A DNA stretch of 64,000 nt, taken from Zygnema cylindricum (lineage: Eukaryota; Streptophyta; Zygnematophyceae; Zygnematales; Zygnemataceae). Position numbers and translations under genes: made by a program. The stretch's first letter is position 1; the number at the start of each line of letters is the position of its first letter. The notes beneath the pieces are model-generated. The model made no database searches, was not told the DNA's origin, and worked only from the letters and a program-made list of their open reading frames with translations. Positions 18,301 to 28,013 of this stretch are shown here, piece by piece. The DNA is taken from assembly GCA_037447655.1 (NCBI GenBank), contig JBBHKE010000150.1, forward strand, positions 1-64,000, read 5' to 3'.

Positions 18301-18998
18301 GAGGAATTGGTTGGAGGTGTGGGAGGGGGGGGGGGAGGGAGAGGGGGAGGGGAGAGGGGAGAGGAGGGGAGGGAAGAGGAGGGGAGGGAAGAGGAGGGGA
18401 GGAAAGAGGAGGGGAGGACACCGGGGGGGGGAGGGAGAGGTGAAGGGGAGGGGCAGGGAGAGGGAGGGAAAGGGAGGAGGAGAAGGGAGGGTACAAAAAA
18501 TAGTGTGGACAATAAACATGATGTGCCTTCTCCTCCTCTTGGAAGAGGAGGAACAAGCTTTAAATTCTAATGCTACATAAATTAGTGTGGATTCAGGGGG
18601 AAAAAAAAAAAACAAACCCTTAGATGTCCTTGAATTTTAAAAACTAAATTTTTAAATTTTGACACCTCATCAGTGGTTAAGTCCATTGTAATTTAAAAGA
18701 TTAGGAGGAAAAAAAGGCAAGTAAATAAATAATTATTATTATTTAAAAGATGAATAATAATAATACTCCGAATAAAATAATAATAATAATAATAACAATG
18801 ATAACAATGATAACAATAATAACAATAATAATAATAATAATAATAATCACAATAATATTCACAATAACAATAATAAGGACAAAAGTAAATGAACAATAGG
18901 ATAAAGTAAAAAATATTAATAATAAAATAAAAAATAACAACTTTAGCCGATGTTCTTCTACATCCCCTCTCATTTTCTTGCCCCCCCCTTTTCTTATC

Positions 18999-19031
<33 letters not shown>

Positions 19032-19278
19032 TCCCATCCTCTTTTTCTAAGTGGAACAGAAAAAATTTATTCCGAATCACTATATTCAAAAAAAAAAAAA
19101 AAAATCCCCCTTTCAGAATTCAGCAAAAAGAAAAGGGGGGGGGGGGAGGGGAGAGGGAGAGCGAAATATATATCTGCAAATAAATAAATAGGTAAATAAA
19201 TAAATATTGACAAAAAATTACCTGAAAAAGATGGCCATCCGGAGAAAATACCGTAATCGCCCGATCGTACCGCGCCAT
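12375..19278 (-). CDS. PAD1: 20S proteasome subunit alpha type-7 (PAD1-like), complete four-exon gene
   Basis: Alpha-ring subunit of the 20S proteasome core; structural and gating role, in cytosol and nucleus. Exons on the minus strand: exon 1 19278-19222 ([19 protein letters not shown], donor CAG|GTAATT); exon 2 18168-18053 ([19 protein letters not shown] and on to SQAKLQDP); exon 3 14401-13984 (139 codons, [11 protein letters not shown] to SLLE, donor GAG|GTAAGT); exon 4 12530-12375 ([14 protein letters not shown] to KKGSQQD-TAG). Phases 0, 2, 0 join exactly. Predicted length is 248 aa, matching the family (about 250). It has the N-terminal alpha signature [45 protein letters not shown] and YQTDPSGT, and the charged C-terminal tail. 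No damage is seen. The exon 1-2 region is also present upstream at 22886-23960, so two promoters may feed exon 3. Confidence 0.95.
12655..13400. repeat. Pyrimidine minisatellite in proteasome intron 3
   Basis: Imperfect tandem array of a 12-15 bp word like ctcttcttttactcttcttt across ~750 bp. It produces long F/L/S reading frames on the plus strand that are not genes. It lies between exon 4 and exon 3, where a pyrimidine tract on the plus strand means purine on the transcript. Confidence 0.8.
13473..13688. mobile_element. MITE of the TA-CACC family in proteasome intron 3
   Basis: Left end TA-CACCATGAATCACTAATAGCG; right end near CGCTAATAACGATTGACA is degenerate. The interior resembles the MITE at 15473-15675 ('acacaaaatagc', 'taatactaatgg', 'ggctggaaatagaatta'). 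Confidence 0.6.
14555..14637 (-). pseudogene. Partial duplicate of proteasome exon 3 (5' end) with stop
   Basis: Upstream of exon 3, the acceptor 'tcctacag' and the first ~80 nt of exon 3 are repeated, with ~150 bp of flanking intron. It reads in register ([20 protein letters not shown], then ADARV and TAA). It lacks the rest of the exon and has no donor. If spliced to exon 2 it would end the protein after about 85 residues. A short pseudo-exon, not a functional exon. Confidence 0.85.
15151..15353. mobile_element. ~200-bp MITE with TA flanks in proteasome intron 2
   Basis: TIRs CACCGCTCATCGTTATTAG and CTAATAACGATGAGTGGTG (one mismatch) are flanked by TA at 15151-15152 and 15352-15353. Non-coding. 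Confidence 0.8.
15473..15675. mobile_element. ~200-bp MITE with TA flanks in proteasome intron 2
   Basis: Starts TA-CACCATGAGTTGCTATTAACG and ends CTAATAATGATTGACAGTG-TA. The interior is related to the 13473-13688 element. Confidence 0.7.
15677..15898. mobile_element. MITE abutting the previous one
   Basis: Begins TA-CACTGTGTCTCGTTATTAGCG 1 bp after the previous element's TA. Ends near CACTAATAGCGATACACGA. The right end is degenerate. Confidence 0.5.
16238..16855. mobile_element. ~616-bp TIR element, copy A
   Basis: Ends CACCGCGAATCGTAATTAGAG and CTCTAATTACGATTCGCGGTG are perfect inverted repeats. TA precedes the left end; TG follows the right. A second copy is at 21121-21688. Its left end coincides with the left edge of the 4-kb duplication that includes proteasome exons 1-2. 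Confidence 0.8.
16860..18052 (-). repeat. Satellite built from proteasome exon 2 3' end plus intron start, array A
   Basis: At least seven degenerate copies of the exon 2 end (minus strand [13 protein letters not shown] then AG|GTACGG) lie in intron 2. They are at about 17903-17950, 17803 (weak), 17670-17715, 17520-17570, 17380-17440, 17235-17300 and 17125-17180, with a trace near 16920. Units are ~110-150 bp. Each couples the exon fragment to GTACGGTCCGTACGG-type intron DNA. The copy nearest the exon reads [15 protein letters not shown]. Long antisense and sense ORFs over this array are by-products. Confidence 0.85.
18169..18500. repeat. GGGAGG purine tract next to exon 2 acceptor (copy A)
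   Basis: The minus strand is a C/T-rich run leading into the exon 2 acceptor (CCCCAG|GTGGAG). Two internal copies of 'gaggaattggttggaggtgt' are visible at 18220 and 18300. Confidence 0.7.
18600..19221. other. Proteasome intron 1, AT-rich with TAA-repeat and T-run
   Basis: (AAT/ATA)n at 18775-18850 and a T-run at 19006-19032. No exon is supported. The same sequence with shorter repeats occurs at 23300-23903. Confidence 0.6.
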
Positions 19279-19417
19279 TTCTAAATTGAAAGGAAAAAAC
19301 GAATTTAAAAAAAAAAATCACACTTTCAAAAAAATTGCTAAAAAAAAATTGAGAGAATTCTTCGTAGGGCAAAAACTAAAAATGACCTAAAATACTGTTT
19401 CCAGGATTTTAGGGGGG

Positions 19418-19491
<74 letters not shown>

Positions 19492-20233
19492 GAGAGGGAG
19501 AGGGAGAGAGAGAGATAGAGAGGAAAAAAAAGAAAAAAAAAAGATAACAGCCTAAAATACTAAGAATTAATATATGGAGTAAAAATTAGAGTTTAACATT
19601 AGGGTTTACGATGAACGTATGTGCATAAGGAAGGTGAAACCCTAAAAGACTAAAAATAACAAAGGAGGAGTCAGGGTAACGTTTCTGAGATTTGAGACTT
19701 TATATAGAACTTGAAAAACGGTTCAGTTTGAAACGTGCGATAATTTCGTGCGTATTCACGCACGAAACCGTACAATAGGTACAGTTTATCTAATATTCGG
19801 TTTTGGAGGCAGTTCTCCAGTTGCAGAGTCAGTTTCGGTAACCAAATCTGAAATAGTGTTACATCATGCGAAGGGGGAAGGGGAATCATACACTATTTAG
19901 CGTGAATCTCCATGAAAAGACAGTTTCTCCGTCGAGCGTTCCGTTACAGTCGAGGCACAAAAAAACTAAAAAAGTAAAAAATACTAGAAAAGTCACGCAC
20001 GAAATCGTACGGTATTAGGATGGATCTCCATTTGGCGTCGGTTCTTCAGCTGAAGTTTCTTGGTTACATTTCGTACGTGAAGCTAAGAACAAAGAGACGG
20101 TTCAAAAAAGTACAGTACTGCATTGTACTTTACAGTACAGTACTGTACTCTGGTACAATTTGGATGTTCTACGAAACTGTTATCTGATTTCGTTTCTAAA
20201 GAGGTATTTACGCGACAAGCAATCGGACTGTAC
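19279..20233 (-). promoter_or_regulatory. Upstream region of proteasome gene, copy A
   Basis: Non-coding DNA 5' of exon 1, duplicated at 23961-24872. It includes a ~70-bp (GA)n tract (19418-19487) that is almost absent in the other copy. A promoter is inferred from position only; no TATA box or initiator can be fixed. Confidence 0.4.
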
Positions 20234-20353
20234 AAATTAGAGTACATGATAAATTAGTATCATGGTGTACCCGAAAAAACACAATTTACCGTAAAGTACG
20301 CTAATTGTTTCATTACGCTATCTATTTCATTACGCTAATAGCGATTCACGGTG

Positions 20354-21120
20354 TAGCCTTTATTTGTATTTCAGTGACTACCATCATGATTCGTACAAAA
20401 TAAAAGGAATTTTTTTCCTGCTCATCACACTTGGCGACAACGCAACACTTTAATGAAACTTCAGTTCAGCTGGTGAGTTCGGATTTTACGTAAATGACTG
20501 AGCGGACAGCCGTACGGAATTGTATCACACGAACTGGAAACAACGCAAGCGTGAGATCCAATCTGCTGTCAAATTAGATTTGAATTTTGAAAACATATAA
20601 GCTTTCAAGTTTCAACCTAGTTGTTCAAATCGCGCGATTTTTTCATTCACGTATCATTTCAGTTTCTACGTATTGTACGTGACTTTTGAAAAATCGCAAA
20701 AAAACGCGATGTACTTACTGTCCGGTAAACTGCACGGGCAATCTACGAAAGCTGTAAAGTATTTTACGGTAACTGTGCATTTATTTACGGTAAATGTACG
20801 GAATTTGACGAAAAGATACGCTGCACGTATTAGTACTTTCTGTCTGGTAAACTGAACAGTAATTTCACGGATAACGTACAGAATTCTATCGTTCATGTAC
20901 GGACAATTTCGAAAAGAGACGTTGCAGCGTCACACTATTAGCGCGCGACAAGTTTGAAATGTGTACAAACGTACGATAATGTACAAGGTTGTACGGACAA
21001 ATTTTCATTGAAGATTTTTACGATTTTTTCAAATCGACCTCTCCGGTTTCTACTTATTGTACGCTCGTTTGAATCGTGCGTAAAATGCGTTTTGAACAAC
21101 TATGCCTTTCAATGACGCTA
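20354..21120. repeat. Spacer between duplicated blocks with dispersed repeat R1, copy 2
   Basis: 20620-20985 matches 7886-8235 in order and orientation. A MITE right end (GCTAATAGCGATTCACGGTG-TA) finishes at 20355; its left end was not found. No gene. Confidence 0.55.
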
Positions 21121-21688
21121 CACCGCGAATCGTAATTAGAGTAAATTACTCTAATTCGGTCGCTCGAAATTTCGACTCTATGACTTCAAATAGAGTAAAC
21201 GATTCTATTTTTTTTATTATTCTAATTTAGGTGAGTTTAATTAGCGTAAAAAATTGTCATATAGGTTCGTTTTAAATAGTGTGGAGTACGGACGACGTTC
21301 GACCGTGCAAAAAAGGTACAAATAATGAATTAATATAATCGCGCTCGCACGTGAAGCCGCACTAAACGAAAATCAATCACATCGAAAAAAAGCCGTTCGT
21401 CGTCAGTGTGAACATTAACTGACATTCAGCGCGACAAATAATACTAACGTCATAATGACGTTAAAAATATACGGACTGACTGATTTTATACGTCAACGTA
21501 ATTTAGTGTTCATAATTCCAGCGCCGATAATTATTGCCGACAATACCCAATTTAGAGTACTTAAATAAATTAGAGTAAACTTCCTCTGTGAAAAAGTTCT
21601 ATCACATAAATTAGAGTTCATTACTCTAATTGTTTTTTTTGGTTTTTTTACTCTAATTTTTTCATTACTCTAATTACGATTCGCGGTG
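21119..21688. mobile_element. ~568-bp TIR element, copy B
   Basis: Same ends and interior as the copy at 16238-16855, with short deletions. It begins the second unit of the 4-kb duplication. Confidence 0.8.
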
Positions 21689-21734
21689 TGCTGCATGCCC
21701 AAACCCTAATCCGTACAATAATCCATACAGTCAT

Positions 21735-22885
21735 CCGTACAGTACAGTATCCAGCCCCTGCAGCCTGTATCCGTACTGCATTTTAGCCAGAACCCTAACC
21801 TGTACAGCCTGCACCTGGTCCGTACAATCTGCAGTGTCCCGTACAGTCCGTACTGCCAGTACAGTACAGCACCTAGGGCACCCTAACCCGTAAAGCCGTC
21901 CGTACAGTGACCCGTACCGTCCATATGTTGATCCGTACAATCCGTAAAGTGCCTCGCTTTCTGCAGTTCGGCCTGGAACTCCTTCTCGACACATGCAGCA
22001 TATATCTGTACTGAATCTAGCCCAAACCCTCATCCGTACAGTGTTCCGTACATTGGTCGGTGATGACCTTACGCTAGTACCAAGCTGTCTTCTCGACGTC
22101 TGCACCCTATATCTGTTCTGTATACGTACATACATGCGTATGCCTATGTCTATGTACTACATCAGTACCTAATCCGTATTGTCCGTACAGTGTTCCGTAC
22201 GGTCGTAGCAGGCGTCTTGCAGCTTGGTCTGAGACTGCTTCTCGACGCCTGCAGCATATATCTGTACTGCACGTGTACATACACACGTGTACACCTTTGA
22301 ATGAACCACGTCTGTACTTTCTCCGTACAATCCGTACAACCCGTACCTTATTAGCGTCCTGCAGCTTAGCCTAGGAAAATTTCTCGACGTCTTCACCCTA
22401 AATCTGTCCTGTATACGTCCATACATGCGTCCACCTGTGTGCATGTATTCCATCTGTACCCGATCCGTGCGACCGTACGACCGTACGACCGTACGGAGGG
22501 TACGTCCTGGAGCTTGGCCTAGGACTAATTCTCCATGCCTGCAGCATATATCTGTACTATGCGTGTACATATAGTCATACACCTGTGTCCATGTACTCCA
22601 CCTGTACCTAATCCGTACGGACCGTACCGTACCTGGCGTCCTTCACTGTCCACGCAGTGTCTCACCTATAAACCTATGTACATGTGCTGCATCTGTACCC
22701 GATCCGTACGGTCGGTACGGACCGTACCGTACCTGGCGTCCTGCAGCTTGGCCTGCAACTGCTTCTCGACGCCTGCAGCATATATCTGCCCTGCACGTGT
22801 GCATCTATGTGCATACCTACACGTACATGCACATGAGTGCTGCATCTGTACCTGGTCCGTACATTCCGTACATTCCGTACCGTAC
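21735..22885 (-). repeat. Proteasome exon 2 satellite, array B
   Basis: Near-identical copy of array A (16900-18052), with the same order of units and only scattered changes. The array therefore formed before the 4-kb duplication. Confidence 0.85.
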
Positions 22886-23960
22886 CTGGGGTCCTGCAGC
22901 TTGGCCTGGGACTTCTTCTCGACGCCGAGGCAGAGGGAGGAGGCGCCGCGGACGCCCACGGCCGTGGTGCCCTTGCGGACGGCCTCCGAGGCGTACTCCA
23001 CCTGGGGGTGGGGGGGGGGGGGGGGGGGGGGGGGAGGGGGGAGGGAGGGAGGGAGAGAGGGGAGGAGGTGCACTTGAGTGCTGGAGGGTGGGGGGAGGGA
23101 GGGAGGGGAGGGAGAGGGGAGGAAGAGGAGGGAGGAGAGGAGGGGAGGAGGGGGGAGGAAGGGGGGGGGGGAGGGAGGAAGGGAGGGGCAGGGGGAGGGA
23201 AGGGAGGAGGAGAAGGGAGGGTACAAAAAATAGTGTGGACAATAAACATGATGTGCCTTCTCCTCCTCTTGGAAGAGGAGGAACAAGCTTTAAATTCTAA
23301 TGCTACATAAATTAGTGTGGATTCAGGGGAAAAAAAAAAAAACAAACCCTTAGATGTCCTTGAATTTTAAAAACTAAATTTTTAAATTTTGACACCTCAT
23401 CAGTGGTTAAGTCCATTGTAATTTAAAAGATTAGGAGGAAAAAAAGGCAAGTAAATAAATAATTATTATTATTTAAAAGATGAATAATAATAATACTCCG
23501 AATAAAATAATAATAATGATAACAATGATAACAATAATAATAATAATAATAATCACAATACTATTCACAATAACAATAATAAGGACAAAAGTAAATGAAC
23601 AATAGGATAAAGTAAAAAATATTAATAATAAAATAAAAAATAACAACTTTAGCCGATGTTCTTCTACATCCCCTCTCATTTTCTTGCCCCCCCTTTTCTT
23701 ATCTTTTCTCTTTTTTTTTTTTTTTCCCATCCTCCTTTTCTAAGTGGAACAGAAAAAACTTATTCCGAATCACTATATTCAAAAAAATCCCCCTTTCAGA
23801 AATCAGCAAAAAGAAAAGGGGGGGAGGGAGGGGAGAGGGAGAGCGAAATATATATCTGCAAATAAATAAATAGGTAAATAAATAAATATTGACAAAAAAT
23901 TACCTGAAAAAGATGGCCATCCGGAGAAAATACCGTAATCGCCCGATCGTACCGCGCCAT
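22886..23960 (-). pseudogene. Duplicate proteasome exons 1 and 2 (unit B)
   Basis: Exon 1 (23960-23904, 19 codons) and exon 2 (23001-22886, 116 nt) are intact, with the same start, acceptor and donors as the exons used in the gene model. There is no exon 3 or 4 in this unit. Downstream lies the whole of unit A. Either this is an alternative 5' end that splices over unit A to exon 3 at 14401, which would give the same protein, or it is a non-productive partial copy. No damage lets one decide. Confidence 0.8.
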
Positions 23961-24942
23961 TTCTAAATTGAAAGGAAAAAACGAATTTAAAAAAAAAAAT
24001 CACACTTTCAAAAAAATTGGTAAAAAAAAATTGAGAGAATTCTTCGTAGGGCAAAAACTAAAAATGACCTAAAATACTGTTTCCAGGATTTTAGGGGGAG
24101 AGGGAGAGGGAGAGAGAGAGATAGAGAGGAAAAAAAAGAAAAAAAAAAGATAACAGCCTAAAATACTAAGAATTAATATATGGAGTAAAAATTAGAGTTT
24201 AACATTAGGGTTTACGATGAACGTATGTGCATAAGGAAGGTGAAACCCTAAAAGACTAAAAATAATGAAGGAGTCGTCAGAGTAACGTTTCTGAGATTTG
24301 AGACTTTATATTGAACTTGAAAAACGGTTCAGTTTGAAACGTGCGATAATTTCGTGCGTATTCACGCACGAAACCGTACAATAGGTACAGTTTATCTAAT
24401 ATTCGGTTTTGGAGGCAGTTCTCCAGTTGCAGAGTCAGTTTCGGTAACCAAATCTGAAATAGTGTTACATCATGCGAAGGGGGAAGGGGAATCATACACT
24501 ATTTAGCGTGAATCTCCATGAAAAGACAGTTTCTCCGTCGAGCGTTCCGTTACAGTCGAGGCACTAAAAAAGTAAAAAAGTAAAAAAGTAATAAATACTA
24601 GAAGAGTGCTATATTTGTGCGGATTCACGCACGAAATCGTGCGGTATTACGGTATTAGGATGGATCTCCATTTGGAGTCGGTTCTTCAGCTGCAGTTTCT
24701 TGGTTACATTTCGTACGTGAAGCTAAGAACAAAGAGACGGTTCAAAAAAGTACAGTAAGGTATTGTACTTTGCAGTACAGTATTGTACTTTGGTACAATT
24801 TGGATGTTCTACGAAACTGTTATCTGATTTCGTTTCTAAAGAGGTATTTACGCGACAAGCAATCGGACTGTAAAAATAATAAATATATAAAAGTTTAATT
24901 TAAAATTTACAATATAATGTAAGTAAATAATGTCTGCCATCT

Positions 24943-25014
24943 GGTTCCATGATCTAGCGGTTATGATGTCAGACTCTGAATCTGAATGCCCGAGTTCAAT
25001 TCTCGGTGGAACCT
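24943..25014 (+). tRNA. tRNA-Gln (anticodon CUG)
   Basis: A 72-nt cloverleaf can be drawn. The acceptor stem GGTTCCA/TGGAACC is perfect. The D arm pairs ATC/GAT. The anticodon stem TCAGA/TCTGA is perfect with loop CTCTGAA, giving CUG at positions 34-36. The T arm CCGAG-TTCAATT-CTCGG is perfect. No intron and no encoded CCA, as expected for a nuclear tRNA gene. A T-run follows only weakly. A tRNA-derived repeat is the alternative, but all stems are intact. Confidence 0.85.
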
Positions 25015-26150
25015 TCGTGCATCTAAACAAATTATTGGAATATTATTTCCCAATTTCATAAAACCAAATGACGTTGCTTTATTATGATAATGTTCATCTA
25101 TACTACGGTATAAATTACTGCTAGTTGACAAGTTGTCATTCTTCCGTGTTGTTTTGATGACAATGTACAAACATTCTTCATAATCACTATTATTCATGCA
25201 ACATCCACATGGTATATTTGCAGTTTGCAATGTTTGTTCTCTATTGCTTTCATTACACAACGAAGATTGAATCTTTTCCGATCATAAAATACATGTTAGG
25301 TTTAATCATGTATTGCATTAATAATATGATAGTTCATATGGAAGTGTCACTAAACATATTTGCCTCATGTATAATACCTCAGTGGTGGTCAACACATTTT
25401 TACAAAATAACACATCGACACGTCAACATTAACAATTTTGCTAAAAACCAATAATTTGATCATAAATTCGTTTTTATCACATGACGACTGAAAAATCAAA
25501 TTTTGTTCAAAAAATATGAGAATCAATAAGGTTACACTAGACTCTGCAAACCTAATAACGTAAGAAAAGCATGTCAGTTTGGAGTATATTTTACCCTCCG
25601 ACTTAGCGCACAAGGTTGTCACGTTTGCAACTCGTAAACTACAAATATTTGTCGCGAAAAATGAAATGAAATTCTTGTCTTATAGTTTTCCGAGAAAAAA
25701 CGTCGAGGCTTTCTAAAAATAAATTATGTTTCTCGAAAAACAAAAATGGGGAAAATACCACTTTTATGCTCCAAAAAAGTGGTTTTAGGTACGTGTAGTT
25801 GGAAAATAAAGTATCTAAGCACCATCAAAAAGTTTGCAATTATCACAAAACGAACAATGTCCTCAACAAAACCCAGCTGGGATTTTCATTGCGATATGTT
25901 AACACCCATTCCACTAATTCCACTAACAGTGTGGTTAAACTATAAGCGCTTTATCTAATGAATACACACATTTTATTGCAAACAATTATCGTACAAAAAA
26001 TTTAGCACTTAGCACACATGCCGAAATTGTGTTCTAGTGCGTACCGAAAAAAAAAACAATTTCATCAAGGTAAAGTAACACAAACGCCTAGCAACCATAG
26101 AAAACATGTCCAATGTAAGAGGTTACTGTTGTCTTTTTGGAAAGCTTTCA
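25015..26150. other. AT-rich spacer, no gene recognised
   Basis: Only short open frames (up to ~99 codons) without recognisable motifs. Confidence 0.4.
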
Positions 26151-26295
26151 ATCTCAGAGCAGCGCAGCTGCTTTACAGACAAAGCAGCACAGCTGCTATA
26201 CAGACAGAGCAGCGCAGCTGCTATACAACAGAGCAGCTGCTATACAGATACAGTAGAGCAGCGCAGCAGCAAAGCAGCGCAGCAGACAGGACAAG
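26151..26295. repeat. Minisatellite of the GCAGCTGCTATACAGA type
   Basis: About five imperfect copies of a ~20-28-bp unit 'agcagcgcagctgctataca' with PvuII-type CAGCTG cores. It breaks down into AGCAGC repeats at the right end. Confidence 0.75.
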
Positions 26296-26399
26296 GCAAC
26301 CACGATTATATTTGATATGGTCCGTACGGACAACGCAACGTCTGATATTCTTAATGTGATTCTTTTTTTGCTAACAGATAGTCCTCAACAAGGTGTTTA

Positions 26400-27210
26400 T
26401 TTCCTTTCCGGGAAGGAAGAGGAAGGAAGGGGAAGGGAGGGACGAGGACAAAGAGGTAAGGGGAGGTCAAGGAAGGGAGTAGAATGTTGGGAAACTCATA
26501 GAATCGTTAGCAAAACGAAGTTCCTAGATTTAATTTTTAATCAAAAAATTGAAAACAAAATATAAAAAATAAAAATATAATCAAATTCTTTGAAAAAAAA
26601 AATGAAAAAGTATTCACTTCATTTTTAACACTTACATCATCCAAAACAAATTAGACTCTCTTCATACTCATTTCATACCGCTCTCTTTTCCTCTCACTCT
26701 CCATTCTCTGCTTTCTCTCTCTTCTCCATCACCTTGTCTTCTTTTCAATATCCCTAATTCCACTAGCCGCTCCTCTCTCTTCACTCACCCTCTCTTTCCC
26801 TCCTCACCTCCCCACTCCACCTCTCCCTATCCACCCCCCCCCTCTCCCTCTTCTTTCCCTTCCTCTCCCTCCTCCCCACTTCCCCACCCACCTCCTTCTC
26901 CACCTCTCCCTCCTCCCCAACCAGTTCCTCCTCCCCCACCTCCCCCACCTTCCCCAACTCCACCACCTCACCACCCTCCTCCTCCTTTCCTACCTCCTCC
27001 CTTCCCTCTTTCCCCACACCACACCCTCCCCTCCCTCCCCTCCTCCCCACCTACTCCCTTCCCTCCTCCCTTCCCTCCTCCCTTCCCTCCCCCCTTCCCT
27101 CCCTTCCCTCCTCCCTTCTCTCCCCCCTTCCCTCCTCCCTTTTCTCCTCCTTTCCCTCCCCCCTTCCCTCCTCCCTTCCCTCCTCCTTTCCCTTCTCCCT
27201 TCCCTCCTCC
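26400..27210. repeat. Low-complexity GGAAGG / CCTTCC tracts
   Basis: Purine-rich 26400-26480; pyrimidine-rich 26680-27210 with tandem 'ctcccttccct' units. No gene. The Copia array begins immediately after. Confidence 0.7.
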
Positions 27211-27213
27211 CTT

Positions 27214-28013
27214 TGTTGAATAGTAACTTCTATCTGTGAGAGAGGAAGTGAAAGTACTTGGAATATTTTATGCATTAGGCTTAGTAATACACACAAGAAT
27301 TAGTCTTGCAGTAAAGATTGACCGTACAGAGAGGAAAACGTTTGATACATATTAGCGTTTGATAACAATTACCAAACCAACCGAAGTCAGTTATTGATGT
27401 GACCGGATGTGACCGGTGGAAAAGTCAACAGGCTATATTTCGGTTGGTCATGCTAATGGACTACGCGGGCCACACGCATATTCGTGGGATTGACTATTGG
27501 CGCGCGACAGTACATCCACGTGTACTGACCTTATCAGTTTTCAGAAAACCTAGTCGGTGAAATATTTGCGAACGTACGCTCAGGAAGATAGCGTGGTTGA
27601 ATATAGAGTGGATCATGACTCATCCACCAAATTACAAACTAGGGTAAGGATTGGTTCAAGAGTAGTTAGGAGACCTTAGTATATAAAAGGAAAGACTCTT
27701 ACTTCAAAATCATCACTTAGCATTAGACAGAATTACATTACGTTGTATTTTTGCTACTTTATGAATGGCAGAACTTTCTGTTCCATGATCCAAATGTAAT
27801 GAAATTTTGCAGGAAGATTTGTGTTTGGTAAATTAATTATTTGTCAAAATTGAGAGCATTTGACTGAGTGGTTTGACTCTAGGCTTGAGTCAAAGTTTGC
27901 AGTCCAAAGTGTAGTCTAGTTAGAGTATTAACTACTGTAGAGTGTGGTAGAAGAAGACAGAATTGGGTAGCTTCACTGCTTGGATAACTCAGAATGGAAA
28001 ATTATGAGTTTCA
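27214..28013 (+). repeat. LTR 1 of the Copia tandem array
   Basis: Begins TGTTGAATAG and ends GAGTTTCA, right before a GGTTATGGGCCCA primer-binding site (28014). TATA-like agtatataaaagg at ~27678. Includes the gag ATG (27994). The end is supported by the isolated LTR fragment that stops at the same base (40827). Confidence 0.8.

Larger units (their letters stand above)
16238..20233. repeat. ~4.0-kb segmental duplication, unit A
   Basis: Matches 21119-24872 from the outer end of the TIR element through array, exon 2, exon 1 and upstream DNA. Homology stops at 'gcaatcggactgta' (20233 and 24872). Differences are mostly microsatellite lengths. The units are separated by 885 bp. Confidence 0.9.
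21119..24872. repeat. ~3.75-kb segmental duplication, unit B
   Basis: Partner of 16238-20233. Shorter purine tract at exon 2, shorter TAA and T runs, and no long (GA)n upstream. Confidence 0.9.

Noticed and set aside
17565-18615. Long overlapping ORFs (190-315 codons) on both strands over proteasome exon 2 and its array
   Set aside because: They combine the GGGAGG tract, the real exon in various frames and the satellite. Only the exon 2 frame is supported.
22535-23345. Similar long ORFs in unit B
   Set aside because: Duplicates of the artefacts in unit A.
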